From Taudactylus pleione (Eukaryota > Chordata > Amphibia > Anura > Myobatrachidae): a stretch of 64,000 bases of DNA. Shown piece by piece: positions 1 through 13,761 of the stretch (its first letter is position 1; every line of letters starts with the position of its first letter). Position numbers and translations under genes: made by a program. Location: positions 620,001 through 684,000 of the forward strand of contig JAUIMM010000568.1 in NCBI GenBank assembly GCA_031769625.1, given 5' to 3'. The notes under the pieces were generated by a model that did no database searches, was not told the origin of the DNA, and saw only the letters and a list, made by a program, of their open reading frames with translations.

Positions 1-1222
1 TGTGGTGGGAGCTGTGTTATTCCCCCTCATATATCACTGTACAGTCCCCTCTCCCCTATATAATAATACCACATATCAGTGTCTGTTATTCCCCCTCATA
101 TATCACTGTACAGTCCCCTCTCCCCTAAATAATAATAATAGCACATATCAGTGTGTGCTGGGAGATGTTATTCCCCTCATATATCACTGTACAGTCCCCT
201 CCCCCTATATAATAATAATACCACATATCAGTGTGTGCTGGGAGCTGTGTTTTCCCCCCTCACATATCACTGTACAGTCCCCTATCCCCTATATAATAAT
301 AATAGCACATATCAGTGTGTGCTGGGAGCTGTGTTATTCCCCCTCATATATCACTGTACAGTCCCCTCTCCCCTATATAATACTACCACATATCAGTGTG
401 TGCTGGGAGCTGTGTTATTCCCCCTCATATATCACTGTACAGTCCCCTCTCCCCTATATAATAATAATACCACATATCAGTGTGTGCAGGGAGCTGTGAT
501 ATTCCCCCTCATATATCACTGTACGGTCCCCTCTCCCCTATATAATAATAATAGCACATATCAGTGTGTGCTGGGAGCTGTGTTTTCCCCCCTCATATAT
601 CACAGTACAGTCCCCTCCCCCTATATAATAATAATAGCACATATCAGTGTGTGCTGGGAGCTGTGTTATTCCCCCTCATATATCACTGTACGGTCCCCTC
701 TCCCCTATATAATAATAATAGCACATATCAGTGTGTGGTGGGAGCTGTGTTATTCCCCCTCATATATCACTGTTCAGTCCCCTCTCCCCTATATAATAAT
801 ACCACATATTAGTGTCTGTTATTCCCCCTCATATATCACTGTACAGTCCCCTCTCCCCTATATAATAATAATAGCACATATCAGTGTGTGCTGGGAGATG
901 TTATTCCCCTCATATATCACTGTACAGTCCCCTCCCCCTATATAATAATAATACCACATATCAGTGTGTGCTGGGAGCTGTGTTATTCCCCTCATATATC
1001 ACTGAACAGTCCCCTCTCCCCTATATAATACTACAACATATCAGTGTGTGCTGGGAGCTGTGTTATTCCCCTTAATATATCACTGTACAGTCCCCTCTCC
1101 ACCTATATAATAATAATAGCACATATCAGTGTGTGCTGGGAGCTGTGTTATTCACCCTCATATATCACTGTACAGTCCCTTCTCCCCCTATATAATAATA
1201 ATACCACATATCAGTGTGTGCT
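1..1222 (+). repeat. Duplicated block A, copy 1 (partner 4,709-5,930)
   Basis: Bases 1-1,222 match 4,709-5,930 at a constant offset of 4,708, with a single difference that I noticed (tgttcagtcc near 772 against tgtacagtcc). The match ends abruptly where copy 1 reads cttggagctgtta and copy 2 reads ctgggagctgtgtta. Because the window starts inside copy 1, the duplication may extend farther left; the partner's left neighbour differs only beyond what can be compared. Confidence 0.9.
82..94 (+). repeat. 12-base-deleted marker monomer (gtctgtta type), first copy
   Basis: The consensus gtgtgctgggagctgtgtta is reduced so that cagtgt is followed directly by ctgttattcc, a loss of 12 bases. This unit is normally followed by a monomer with gagatgttattcccc and then one with gtgttttcccccc. 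The three-unit series behaves as a movable block throughout the left domain. Confidence 0.85.
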
Positions 1223-2064
1223 TGGAGCTGTTATTCCCCTTCATATATCACTGTACAGTCCCCTCTCCCCTATATAATAATAATACCACATATCAGTGTG
1301 TGCTGGGAGCTGTGTTATTCCCCTCATATATCACTGTACAGTCCCCTCTCCCCTATATAATAATACCACATAGTGTGTGCTGGGAGCTGTGTTATTCCCC
1401 CTCATATATCACTGTACAGTCCCCTCTCCCCTATATAATAATACCATATATCATAGTGTGCTGGGAGCTGTGTTATCCCCCCTCATATATCACTGTACAG
1501 TCCCCTCTCCCATATATAATAATAATACCACATATCAGTGTGTGCTGGGAGCTGTGTTATTCCCCCTCATATATCACTGTACAGTCCCCTCTCCCCTATA
1601 TAATAATAATACCACATATCAGTGTGTGCTGGGAGCTGTGTTATTCCCCCTCATATATCACTGTACAGTCCCCTCTCCCCTATATAACAATAATACCACA
1701 TAGTGTGTGCAGGGAGCTGTGTTATTCCCCCTCATATATCACTGTACAGTCCCCTCCCCCTATATAATAATAATACCACATATCAGTGTGTGCTGGGAGC
1801 TGTGTTATTCCTCCTCATATATCACTGTACAGTCCCCTCTCCCCTATATAATAATAATACCACATATCAGTGTGTGCTGGGAGCTGTGTTATTCCTCCTC
1901 ATATATCACTGTACAGTCCCCTCCCCCTATATAATAATAATACCACATATCAGTGTGTGCTGGGAGCTGTGTTATTACCCCTCATATATTACTGTACAGT
2001 CCGCTCCCCCTATATAATAATAATACCACATATCAGTGTGTGCTGGGAGCTGTGTTATTCCTCC

Positions 2065-2740
2065 TCATATATCACTGTACAGTCCCCTCTCCCCTATATA
2101 ATAATAATAATAGCACATATCAGTGTGTGTTGGGAGCTGTGTTATTCCCCATCATATATCACTGTACAGTCCCCTCTCCCCTATATAATAATAATAATAC
2201 CACATATCAGTGTGTGCTGGGAGCTGTGTTATTCCCCCTCATATATCACTGTACAGTCCCCTCTCCCCTATATAATAATAATAGCACATATCAATGTGTG
2301 CTGGGAGCTGTGTTATTCCCCTCATATATCACTGTACAGTCCCCTCTCTCCTATATAATAATACCACATATCAGTGTGTGCTGGGAGCTGTGTTATTCCC
2401 CCTCATATATCACTGTACAGTCCCCTCTCCCCTATATAATAATAATAATAGCACATATCAGTGTGTGTTGGGAGCTGTGTTATTCCCCATCATATATCAC
2501 TGTACAGTCCCCTCTCCCCTATATAATAATAATAATACCACATATCAGTGTGTGCTGGGAGCTGTGTTATTCCCCCTCATATATCACTGTACAGTCCCCT
2601 CTCCCCTATATAATAATAATAGCACATATCAGTGTGTGCTGGGAGCTGTGTTATTCCCCTCATATATCACTGTACAGTCCCCTCTCTCCTATATAATAAT
2701 ACCACATATCAGTGTGTGCTGGGAGCTGTGTTATTCCCCC
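2065..2740 (+). repeat. Local tandem duplication of four monomers (338 bp)
   Basis: A four-monomer segment beginning near 2,065 repeats at an offset of 338. Shared rare features include (TAA)4 before tagcacat, gtgtgttggg and ccccatcatat (near 2,121 and 2,459), and ctctctcctat in the last unit. One copy has tcaatgtg at 2,294 where the other has tcagtgtg. The homologous regions near 18.1-18.6 kb and 9.4-9.9 kb carry only one copy, so the doubling is specific to this place. Confidence 0.85.
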
Positions 2741-3445
2741 TCATATATCACTGTACAGTCCCCTCTCCCCTATATAATAATAATACCACATATCAGTGTG
2801 TGCTGGGAGCTGTGTTATTCCCCCTCATATATCACTGTACAGTCCCCGCTCCCCTATATAATAATAATACCACATATCAGTGTGTGCTGGAGCTGTGTTA
2901 TTCCCCCTCATATATCACTGTACAGTCCCCTCTCCCCTATATAATAATAATAACACATATCAGTGTGTGCTGGGAGCTGTGTTATTCCCCCTCATATATC
3001 ACTGTACAGTCCCCTCTCCCCTATATAATAATACCACATATCAGTGTGTGCTGGGAGCTGTTATTCCCCCTCATATATCACTGTACAGCCCCCTCTCCCC
3101 TATATAATAATAATACCACATATCAGTGTGTGCTGGGAGCTGTGTTATTCCCGATCATATATCACTGTACAGTCCATTCTCCCCCTATATAATAATAATA
3201 CCACATATCAGTGTGTGCTGGGAGCTGTGTTATCCCCCTCATATATCACTGTACAGTCCCCTCTCCCCTATATAATAATAATAATACCACATATCAGTGT
3301 GTGTGGGAGCTGTGTTATTCCCCCTCATATATCACTGTACAGTCCCCTCTCCCCCTATATAATAATAATACCACATATCAGTGTGTGCTGGGAGCTGTTA
3401 TTCCGGCTCATATATCACTGTACAGTCCTCTCTCCCCTATATAAT

Positions 3446-4264
3446 AATAATACCACATATCAGTGTGTGCTGGGAGCTGTGTTATTCCCCTTAATATATC
3501 ACTGTACAGTCCCCTCTCCACCTATATAATAATAATAGCACATATCAGTGTGTGCTGGAAGCTGTGTTATTCCCCCTCATATATCACTGTACAGTCCCTT
3601 CTCCCCCTATATAATAACAATACCACATATCAGTGTGTGCTGGGAGCTGTGTTATTCCCCCTAATATATCACTGTACGGTCCCCTCTCCCCTATATAATA
3701 ATAACACATATCAGTGTGTACTGGTAGCTGTATTATTCCCCCTCATATATCACTGTACGGTCCCCTCTCCCCTATATAATAATAATAATACCACATATCA
3801 GTGAGTGCTGGAAGCGGTGTTATTCCCCCTCATATATCACTGTACAGTTCCCTCTCCCCTATATAATAATAATAGCACATATCAGTGTGTGCTGGGAGCT
3901 GTGTTATTCCTCCTCATATATCACTGTACAGTCACCTCCCCCCTATATAATAATAATATCACATATCAGTGTGTGCTGGGAGCTGTGTTATTCCCCCTCA
4001 TACATCACTGTACAGTCACCTCCCCTCTATATAATAATAATATCACATATCAGTGTGTGCTGGGAGCTGTGTTATTCCCCCTCATATATCACTGTACAGT
4101 CCCCTCTCCCCCCCTATATAATAATAATACCACATATCAGTGTGTGTTGGGATCTGTGTTATTCCCCCTCATATATCACTGTACGGTCCCCTCTCCCCTC
4201 TATAATAATACCACATATCAGTGTGTGCTGGGAGCTGTGTTATTCCCCCTCATATATCACTGTA
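3446..4264 (+). repeat. Duplicated block B, copy 1 (partners ~5,735 and ~19,318)
   Basis: This block matches 5,735-6,553 at offset 2,289 and about 19,318-20,130 at offset 15,872. Shared markers are cccttaatatatc, ctctccacctat, gtgtgtactgg, gtgagtgctggaagcggtg and catacatcac, in that order. A few substitutions separate the copies, for example ctggaagctg at 3,556 against ctgggagctg. Confidence 0.85.
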
Positions 4265-4708
4265 CGGTCCCTTCTCACCTATATAATAATAACACATATC
4301 AGTGTGTGCTGGGAGCTGTGTTATTCCCCTTCATATATCACTGTACAGTCCCCCTCTCCCCTATATAATAATAATAGCACATATCAGTGTGTGCTGGGAG
4401 CAGTGTTATTCCCCTCATATATCACTGTACAGTCCCCTCCCTCCTATATAATAATAATATCACAAATCAGTGTGTGCTGGGAGCTGTGTTATTCCCCCTC
4501 ATATATCACTGTACAGTCCCCTCTCCCCTATATAATAATACCACATATCAGTGTCTGTTATTCCCCCTCATATATCACTGTACAGTCCCCTCTCCCTATA
4601 TAATAATAATAGCACATATCAGTGTGTGCTGGGAGCTGTGTTATTCCCCCTCATATATCACAGTACGGTCCCCTCTCCCCTATATAATAATAATAGCACA
4701 TATCAGTG

Positions 4709-5930
4709 TGTGGTGGGAGCTGTGTTATTCCCCCTCATATATCACTGTACAGTCCCCTCTCCCCTATATAATAATACCACATATCAGTGTCTGTTATTCC
4801 CCCTCATATATCACTGTACAGTCCCCTCTCCCCTAAATAATAATAATAGCACATATCAGTGTGTGCTGGGAGATGTTATTCCCCTCATATATCACTGTAC
4901 AGTCCCCTCCCCCTATATAATAATAATACCACATATCAGTGTGTGCTGGGAGCTGTGTTTTCCCCCCTCACATATCACTGTACAGTCCCCTATCCCCTAT
5001 ATAATAATAATAGCACATATCAGTGTGTGCTGGGAGCTGTGTTATTCCCCCTCATATATCACTGTACAGTCCCCTCTCCCCTATATAATACTACCACATA
5101 TCAGTGTGTGCTGGGAGCTGTGTTATTCCCCCTCATATATCACTGTACAGTCCCCTCTCCCCTATATAATAATAATACCACATATCAGTGTGTGCAGGGA
5201 GCTGTGATATTCCCCCTCATATATCACTGTACGGTCCCCTCTCCCCTATATAATAATAATAGCACATATCAGTGTGTGCTGGGAGCTGTGTTTTCCCCCC
5301 TCATATATCACAGTACAGTCCCCTCCCCCTATATAATAATAATAGCACATATCAGTGTGTGCTGGGAGCTGTGTTATTCCCCCTCATATATCACTGTACG
5401 GTCCCCTCTCCCCTATATAATAATAATAGCACATATCAGTGTGTGGTGGGAGCTGTGTTATTCCCCCTCATATATCACTGTACAGTCCCCTCTCCCCTAT
5501 ATAATAATACCACATATTAGTGTCTGTTATTCCCCCTCATATATCACTGTACAGTCCCCTCTCCCCTATATAATAATAATAGCACATATCAGTGTGTGCT
5601 GGGAGATGTTATTCCCCTCATATATCACTGTACAGTCCCCTCCCCCTATATAATAATAATACCACATATCAGTGTGTGCTGGGAGCTGTGTTATTCCCCT
5701 CATATATCACTGAACAGTCCCCTCTCCCCTATATAATACTACAACATATCAGTGTGTGCTGGGAGCTGTGTTATTCCCCTTAATATATCACTGTACAGTC
5801 CCCTCTCCACCTATATAATAATAATAGCACATATCAGTGTGTGCTGGGAGCTGTGTTATTCACCCTCATATATCACTGTACAGTCCCTTCTCCCCCTATA
5901 TAATAATAATACCACATATCAGTGTGTGCT
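4709..5930 (+). repeat. Duplicated block A, copy 2 (partner 1-1,222)
   Basis: This is the second copy of the ~1.2-kb block at offset 4,708. It includes the gtctgtta short monomer, the agatgttattcccc monomer and the gtgttttcccccc monomer in the same order, and the rare actacaacat unit. Near-identity implies a recent exchange or duplication. Confidence 0.9.
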
Positions 5931-7040
5931 GGGAGCTGTGTTATTCCCCCTAATATATCACTGTACGGTCCCCTCTCCCCTATATAATAATAACACATAT
6001 CAGTGTGTACTGGTAGCTGTATTATTCCCCCTCATATATCACTGTACGGTCCCCTCTCCCCTATATAATAATAATAATACCACATATCAGTGAGTGCTGG
6101 AAGCGGTGTTATTCCCCCTCATATATCACTGTACAGTCCCCTCTCCCCTATATAATAATAATAGCACATATCAGTGTGTGCTGGGAGCTGTGTTATTCCT
6201 CCTCATATATCACTGTACAGTCACCTCCCCCCTATATAATAATAATATCACATATCAGTGTGTGCTGGGAGCTGTGTTATTCCCCCTCATACATCACTGT
6301 ACAGTCACCTCACCTCTATATAATAATAATATCACATATCAGTGTGTGCTGGGAGCTGTGTTATTCCCCCTCATATATCACTGTACAGTCCCCTCTCCCC
6401 CCCTATATAATAATAATACCACATATCAGTGTGTGTTGGGATCTGTGTTATTCCCCCTCATATATCACTATACGGTCCCCTCTCCCCTATATAATAATAC
6501 CACATATCAGTGTGTGCTGGGAGCTGTGTTATTCCCCCTCATATATCACTGTACAGTCCCCTCCCTCCTATATAATAATATTACCACATATCAGTGTGTG
6601 CTGGGATCTGTGTTATTCCCCCTCATATATCACTGTACGGTCCCCTCTCCCCTATATAATAATACCACATATCAGTGTGTGCTGGGAGCTGTGTTATTCC
6701 CCCTCATATATCAATGTACAGTCCCCTCTCCCCTATATAATAATAATAGCACATATCAGTGTGTGCTGGGAGCTGTGTTATTCCCCTCATATATCACTGT
6801 ACAGTCCCTTCCCTCCTATATAATAATAATATCACAAATCAGTGTGTGCTGGGAGCTGTGTTATTCCCCCTCATATATCACTGTACGGTCCCTTCTCCCC
6901 TATATAATAATAATAGCACATATCAGTGTGTGCTGGGAGCTGTGTTATTCCCCTCATATATCACTGTGAAGTCCCCTCCCTCCTATATAATAATAATATC
7001 ACAAATCAGTGTGTGCTGGGAGCTGTGTTATTCCCCCTCA
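5735..7040 (+). repeat. Duplicated block B, extended copy 2 (partner ~19,318-20,617)
   Basis: From 5,735 the block continues past the end of copy 1 and stays collinear with about 19,318-20,617 for roughly 1.3 kb, at offset 13,583 falling to 13,577 through triplet changes. It includes the ccctccctcctat and cacaaatc monomers. Confidence 0.82.
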
Positions 7041-9650
7041 TATATCACTGTACAGTCCCCTCTCCCCTATATAATAATAATACCACATATCAGTGTGTGC
7101 TGGGAGCTGTGTTATTCCCCCTCATATATCACTGTACAGCCCCCTCTCCCCTATATAATAATAACACATATCAGTGTGTGCTGGGAGCTGTGTTATTCCC
7201 CCTCATATATCACTGTACGGTCCCCTCTCCCCCTATATAATACCACATATCAGTGTGTGCTTGGAGCTGTGTTATTCCCCCTCATATATCACTGTACGGT
7301 CCCCTCTCCCCTATATAATAATAATAGCACATATCAGTGTGTGCTGGGAGCTGTGATATTCCCCCTCATATATCACTGTACGGTCCCCTCTCCCCTATAT
7401 AATAATAATAGCACATATCAGTGTGTGCTGGGAGCTGTGTTTTCCCCCCTCATATATCACTGTACAGTCCCCTCCCCCTATATAATAATAATAGCACATA
7501 TCAGTGTGTGCTGGGAGCTGTGTTATTCCCCCTCATATATCACTGTACGGTCCCCTCTCCCCTATATAACAATAATAGCACATATCAGTGTGTGGTGGGA
7601 GCTGTGTTACTCCCCCTCATATATCACTGTACAGTCCCCTCTCCCCTATATAATAATAATACCACATATCAGTGTGTGCAGGGAGCTGTGATATTCCCCC
7701 TCATATATCACTGTACGGTCCCCTCTCCCCTATATAATAATAATAGCACATATCAGTGTGTGCTGGGAGCTGTGTTTTCCCCCCTCATATATCACTGTAC
7801 AGTCCCCTCCCCCTATATAATAATAATAGCACATATCAGTGTGTGCTGGGAGCTGTGTTATTCCCCCTCATATATCACTGTACGGTCCCCTCTCCCCTAT
7901 ATAACAATAATAGCACATATCAGTGTGTGGTGGGAGCTGTGTTACTCCCCCTCATATATCACTGTACAGTCCCCTCTCCCCTATATAATAATACCACATA
8001 TCAGTGTCTGTTATTCCCCCTCATATATCACTGTACAGTCCCCTCTCCCCTATATAATAATAATAGCACATATCAGTGTGTGCTGGGAGATGTTATTCCC
8101 CTCATATATCACTGTACAGTCCCCTCCCCCTATATAATAATAATACCACATATCAGTGTGTGCTGGGAGCTGTGTTTTCCCCCCTCATATATCACTGTAC
8201 AGTCCCCTCTCCCCTATATAATAATAATAGCACATATCAGTGTGTGCTGGGAGCTGTGTTATTCCCCTCATATATCACTGAACAGTCCCCTCTCCCCTAT
8301 ATAATACTACAACATATCAGTGTGTGCTGGGAGCTGTGTTATTCCCCCTCATATATCACTGTACAGTCCCCTCTCCCCTATATAATAATAATACCACATA
8401 TCAGTGTGTGCTGGGAGCTGTGTTATTCCCCCTCATATATCACTGTACAGTCCCCTCTCCCCTATATAATAATAATACCACATATCAGTGTGTGCTGGGA
8501 GCTGTGTCATTCCCCTCATATATCACTGTACAGTCCCCTCTCCCCTATATAATAATAATACCACATAGTGTGTGCTGGGAGCTGTGTTATTCCCCCTCAT
8601 ATATCACTGTACAGTCCCCTCTCCCCTATATAATAATACCATATATCATAGTGTGCTGGGAGCTGTTATTCCCCCTCATATATCACTGTACAGTCCCCTC
8701 TCCCATATATAATAATAATACCACATATTAGTGTGTGCTGGGAGCTGTGTTATTCCCCCTCATATATCACTGTACAGTCCCCTCTCCCCTATATAATAAT
8801 AATACCACATATCAGTGTGTGCTGGGAGCTGTGTTATTCCCCCTCATATATCACTGTACAGTCCCCTCTCCCCTATATAACAATAATACCACATATCAGT
8901 GTGTGCAGGGAGCTGTGTTATTCCCCCTCATATATCACTGTACAGTCCCCTCCCCCTATATAATAATAATACCACATATCAGTGTGTGCTGGGAGCTGTG
9001 TTATTCCTCCTCATATATCACTGTAGAGTCCCCTCTCCCCTATATAATAATAATAACACATATCAGTGTGTGCTGGGAGCTGTGTTATTCCTCCTCATAT
9101 ATCACTGTACAGTCCCCTCTCCCCTATATAACAATAATACCACATATCAGTGTGTGCAGGGAGCTGTGTTATTCCCCCTCATATATCACTGTACAGTCCC
9201 CTCCCCCTATATAATAATAATACCACATATCAGTGTGTGCTGGGAGCTGTGTTATTCCTCCTCATATATCACTGTACAGTCCCCTCTCCCCTATATAATA
9301 ATAATACCACATATCAGTGTGTGCTGGGAGCTGTGTTATTCCTCCTCATATATCACTGTACAGTCCCCTCCCCCTATATAATAATAATACCACATATCAG
9401 TGTGTGCTGGGAGCTGTGTTATTCCTCCTCATATATCACTGTACAGTCCCCTCCCCCTATATAATAATAATACCACATATCAGTGTGTGCTGGGAGCAGT
9501 GTTATTACCCCTCATATATTACTGTACAGTCCGCTCCCCCTATATAATAATAATACCACATATCAGTGTGTGCTGGGAGCTGTGTTATTCCTCCTCATAT
9601 ATCACTGTACAGTCCCCTCTCCCCTATATAATAATAATAATAGCACATAT

Positions 9651-11600
9651 CAGTGTGTGTTGGGAGCTGTGTTATTCCCCCTCATATATCACTGTACAGT
9701 CCCCTCTCCCCTATATAATAATAATAATACCACATATCAGTGTGTGCTGGGAGCTGTGTTATTCCCCCTCATATATCACTGTACAGTCCCCTCTCCCCTA
9801 TATAATAATAATAGCACATATCAGTGTGTGCTGGGAGCTGTGTTATTCCCCTCATATATCACTGTACAGTCCCCTCTCTCCTATATAATAATACCACATA
9901 TCAGTGTGTGCTGGGAGCTGTGTTATTCCCCCTCATATATCACTGTACAGTCCCCTCTCCCCTATATAATAATACCACATATCAGTGTGTGCTGGGAGCT
10001 GTGTTATTCCCCCTCATATATCACTGTACAGCCCCTCTCCCCTATATAATAATAATACCACATATCAGTGTGATGGGAGCTGTGTTATTCCCAATCATAT
10101 ATCACTGTACAGTCCATTCTCCCCCTATATAATAATAATACCACATATCAGTGTGTGCTGGGAGCTGTGTTATTCCCCCTCATACATCACTGTACAGTCA
10201 CCTCCCCCCTATATAATAATAATATCACATATCAGTGTGTGCTGGGAGCTGTGTTATTCCCCCTCATATATCACTGTACAGTCCCCACTCCCCCCCTATA
10301 TAATAATACCACATATCAGTGTGTGCTGGGATCTGTGTTATTCCCCCTCATATATCACTGTACGGTCCCCTCTCCCCTATATAATAATACCACATATCAG
10401 TGTGTGCTGGGAGCTGTGTTATTCCCCCTCATATATCACTGTACAGTCCCCTCCCTCCTATATAATAATATTACCACATATCAGTGTGTGCTTGGATCTG
10501 TGTTATTCCCCCTCATATATCACTGTACGGTCCCCTCTCCCCTATATAATAATACCACATTTCAGTGTGTGCTGGGAGCTGTGTTATTCCCCCTCATATA
10601 TCACTGTACAGTCCCCTCTCCCCTATATAATAATAATAGCACATATCAGTGTGTGCTGGGAGCTGTGTTATTCCCCTCATATATCACTGTACAGTCCCCT
10701 CCCTCCTATATAATAGTAATATCACAAATCAGTGTGTGCTAGGAGCTGTGTTATTCCCCCTAATATATCACTGTACGGTCCCTTCTCCCCTATATAATAA
10801 TAATAGCACATATCAGTGTGTGCTGGGAGCTGTGTTATTCCCCTCATATATCACTGTAAAGTCCCCTCCCTCCTATATAATAATAATAGCACATATCAGT
10901 GTGTGCTGGGAGCTGTGTTATTCCCCTCATATATCACTGTAAAGTCCCCTCCCTCCTATATAATAATAATATCACAAATCAGTGTGTGCTGGGAGCTGTG
11001 TTATTCCCCCTCATATATCACTGTACGGTCCCTTCTCCCCTATATAATAATAATAGCACATATCAGTGTGTGCTGGGAGCTGTGTTATTCCCCCTCATAT
11101 ATCACTGTACAGTCCCCTCTCCCCTATATAATAATACCACATATCAGTGTGTGCTGGGAGCTGTGTTATTTCCCATCATATATCACTGTACGGTCCCCTC
11201 TCCCCTATATAATAATAATAGCACATATCAGTGTGTGCTGGGAGCGGTGTTATTCCCCCTCATATATCACTGTACAGTCCCCTCTCCCCTATATAATAAT
11301 AATACCACATATCAGTGTGTGCTGGGAGCTGTGTTATTCCCCCTCATATATCACTGTACAGTCCCCTCTCCCCTATATAATAATAATACCACATATCAGT
11401 GTGTGCTGAGAGCAGTGTTATTCCCCCTCATATATCACTGTACAGCCCCCTCTCCCCTATATAATAATAATACCACATATCAGTGTGTGCTGGGAGCTGT
11501 GTTATTCCCCCTCATATATCACTGTACGGTCCCCACTCCCCTATATAATAATAACACATATCAGTGTGTGCTGGGAGCTGTGTTATTCCCCCTCATATAT
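9651..11600 (+). repeat. Duplicated block C, copy 1 (partner ~12,441-14,010)
   Basis: This segment is collinear with about 12,441-14,010; the offset is 2,790 at the left and 2,459 at the right. The difference comes from whole monomers present here but missing in the partner, including a cccaatcat/cattctccccc unit near 10,090 and about three units near 10.65-10.90 kb. A unique gtgatgggagctg junction at 10,069 marks a short deletion in this copy. Confidence 0.8.
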
Positions 11601-13727
11601 CACTGTACGGTCCCCTCTCCCCTATATAATAATAATACCACATATCAGTGTGTGGTGGGAGCTGTGTTATTCCCCCTCATATATCACTGTACAGTCCCCT
11701 CTCCCCTATATAATAATACCACATATCAGTGTCTGTTATTCCCCCTCATATATCACTGTACAGTCCCCTCTCCCCTAAATAATAATAATAGCACATATCA
11801 GTGTGTGCTGGGAGATGTTATTCCCCTCATATATCACTGTACAGTCCCCTCCCCCTATATAATAATAATACCACATATCAGTGTGTGCTGGGAGCTGTGT
11901 TTTCCCCCCTCATATATCACTGTACAGTCCCCTCTCCCCTATATAATAATAATAGCACATATCAGTGTGTGCTGGGAGCTGTTTTATTCCCCTCATATAT
12001 TACTGAACAGTCCCCTCTCCCCTATATAATACTACAACATATCAGTGTGTGCTGGGAGCTGTGTTATTCCCCCTCATATATCACTGTACAGTCCCCTCTC
12101 CCCTATATAATAATAATACCACATATCAGTGTGTGCAGGGAGCTGTGATATTCCCCCTCATATATCACTGTACGGTCCCCTCTCCCCTATATAATAATAA
12201 TAGCACATATCAGTGTGTGCTGGGAGCTGTGTTTTCCCCCCTCATATATCACTGTACAGTCCCCTCTCCCCTATATAATAATACCACATATCAGTGTCTG
12301 TTATTCCCCCTCATATATCACTGTACAGTCCCATCTCCCCTAAATAATAATAATAGCACATATCAGTGTGTGCTGGGAGATGTTATTCCCCTCATACATC
12401 ACTGTACAGTCCCCTCCCCCTATATAATAATACCACATATCAGTGTGTGTTGGGAGCTGTGTTATTCCCCCTCATATATCACTGTACAGTCCCCTCTCCC
12501 CTATATAATAATAATAATACCACATATCAGTGTGTGCTGGGAGCTGTGTTATTCCCCCTCATATATCACTGTACAGTCCCCTCTCCCCTATATAATAATA
12601 ACAGCACATATCAGTGTGTGCTGGGAGCTGTGTTATTCCCCTCATATATCACTGTACAGTCCCCTCTCTCCTATATAATAATACCACATATCAGTGTGTG
12701 CTGGGAGCTGTGTTATTCCCCCTCATATATCACTGTACAGTCCCCTCTCCCCTATATAATAATACCACATATCAGTGTGTGCTGGGAGCTGTGTAATTCC
12801 CCCTCATATATCACTGTACAGCCCCTCTCCCCCTATATAATAATAATACCACATATCAGTGTGTGCTGGGAGCTGTGTTATTCCCCCTCATACATCACTG
12901 TACAGTCACCTCCCCCCCTATATAATAATAATATCACATATCAGTGTGTGCTGGGAGCTGTGTTATTCCCCCTCATATATCACTGTACAGTCCCCACTCC
13001 CCCCCTATATAATAATAATACCACATATCAGTGTGTGCTGGGATCTGTGTTATTCCCCCTCATATATCACTGTACGGTCCCCTCTCCCCTATATAATAAT
13101 ACCACATATCAGTGTGTGCTGGGAGCTGTGTTATTCCCCCTCATATATCACTGTACAGTCCCCTCCCTCCTATATAATAATATTACCACATATCAGTGTG
13201 TGCTTGGATCTGTGTTATTCCCCCTCATATATCACTGTACGGTCCCCTCTCCCCTATATAATACCACATTTCAGTGTGTGCTGGGAGCTGTGTTATTCCC
13301 CCTCATATATCACTGTACAGTCCCCTCTCCCCTATATAATAATAATAGCACATATCAGTGTGTGCTGGGAGCTGTGTTATTCCCCTCATATATCACTGTA
13401 AAGTCCCCTCCCTCCTATATAATAATAATATCACAAATCAGTGTGTGCTGGGAGCTGTGTTATTCCCCCTCATATATCACTGTACGGTCCCTTCTCCCCT
13501 ATATAATAATAATAGCACATATCAGTGTGTGCTGGGAGCTGTGTTATTCCCCCTCATATATCACTGTACAGTCCCCTCTCCCCTATATAATAATACCACA
13601 TATCAGTGTGTGCTGGGAGCTGTGTTATTTCCCATCATATATCACTGTACGGTCCCCTCTCCCCTATATAAAAATAATAGCACATATCAGTGTGTGCTGG
13701 GAGCTGTGTTATTCCCCCTCATATATC

Positions 13728-13737
13728 ACTGTACAGT
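13728..13737. other. Perfect 10-bp palindrome present in most monomers
   Basis: The bases actgtacagt equal their own reverse complement. The site sits at monomer positions 41-50 and recurs every ~84 bases across most of the window. It is broken in units carrying gtacggt, gtaaagt, gaacagt or tatacag. Such a dyad could be a homodimer protein site, but no specific binding protein can be named from the sequence. Confidence 0.9.
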
Positions 13738-13749
13738 CCCCTCTCCCCT
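13737..13749. other. 13-bp homopyrimidine mirror repeat in most monomers
   Basis: The tract tcccctctcccct reads the same in both directions on one strand and is pure pyrimidine. It overlaps the last base of the palindrome. Mirror-symmetric polypurine-polypyrimidine DNA is the sequence class that can form intramolecular triplexes, although 13 bp is short for that. Variants such as ccctccccctat and cctccctcctat break the symmetry. Confidence 0.85.
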
Positions 13750-13752
13750 ATA

Positions 13753-13761
13753 TAATAATAA
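13753..13761. repeat. (TAA)3 microsatellite inside the monomer
   Basis: A TAA run follows tata in each monomer and varies from one unit (for example near 7,234 and 17,643) to six (39,392-39,409 and 59,895-59,912). Three units is the commonest state. This run is the main source of monomer length change, always in steps of three, consistent with replication slippage. Confidence 0.9.

Noticed and set aside
13728..13737. Steroid-receptor or other named transcription-factor site at actgtacagt
   Set aside because: The palindrome lacks the spaced half-sites of a receptor element, and short dyads in satellites arise by chance. No factor can be named.
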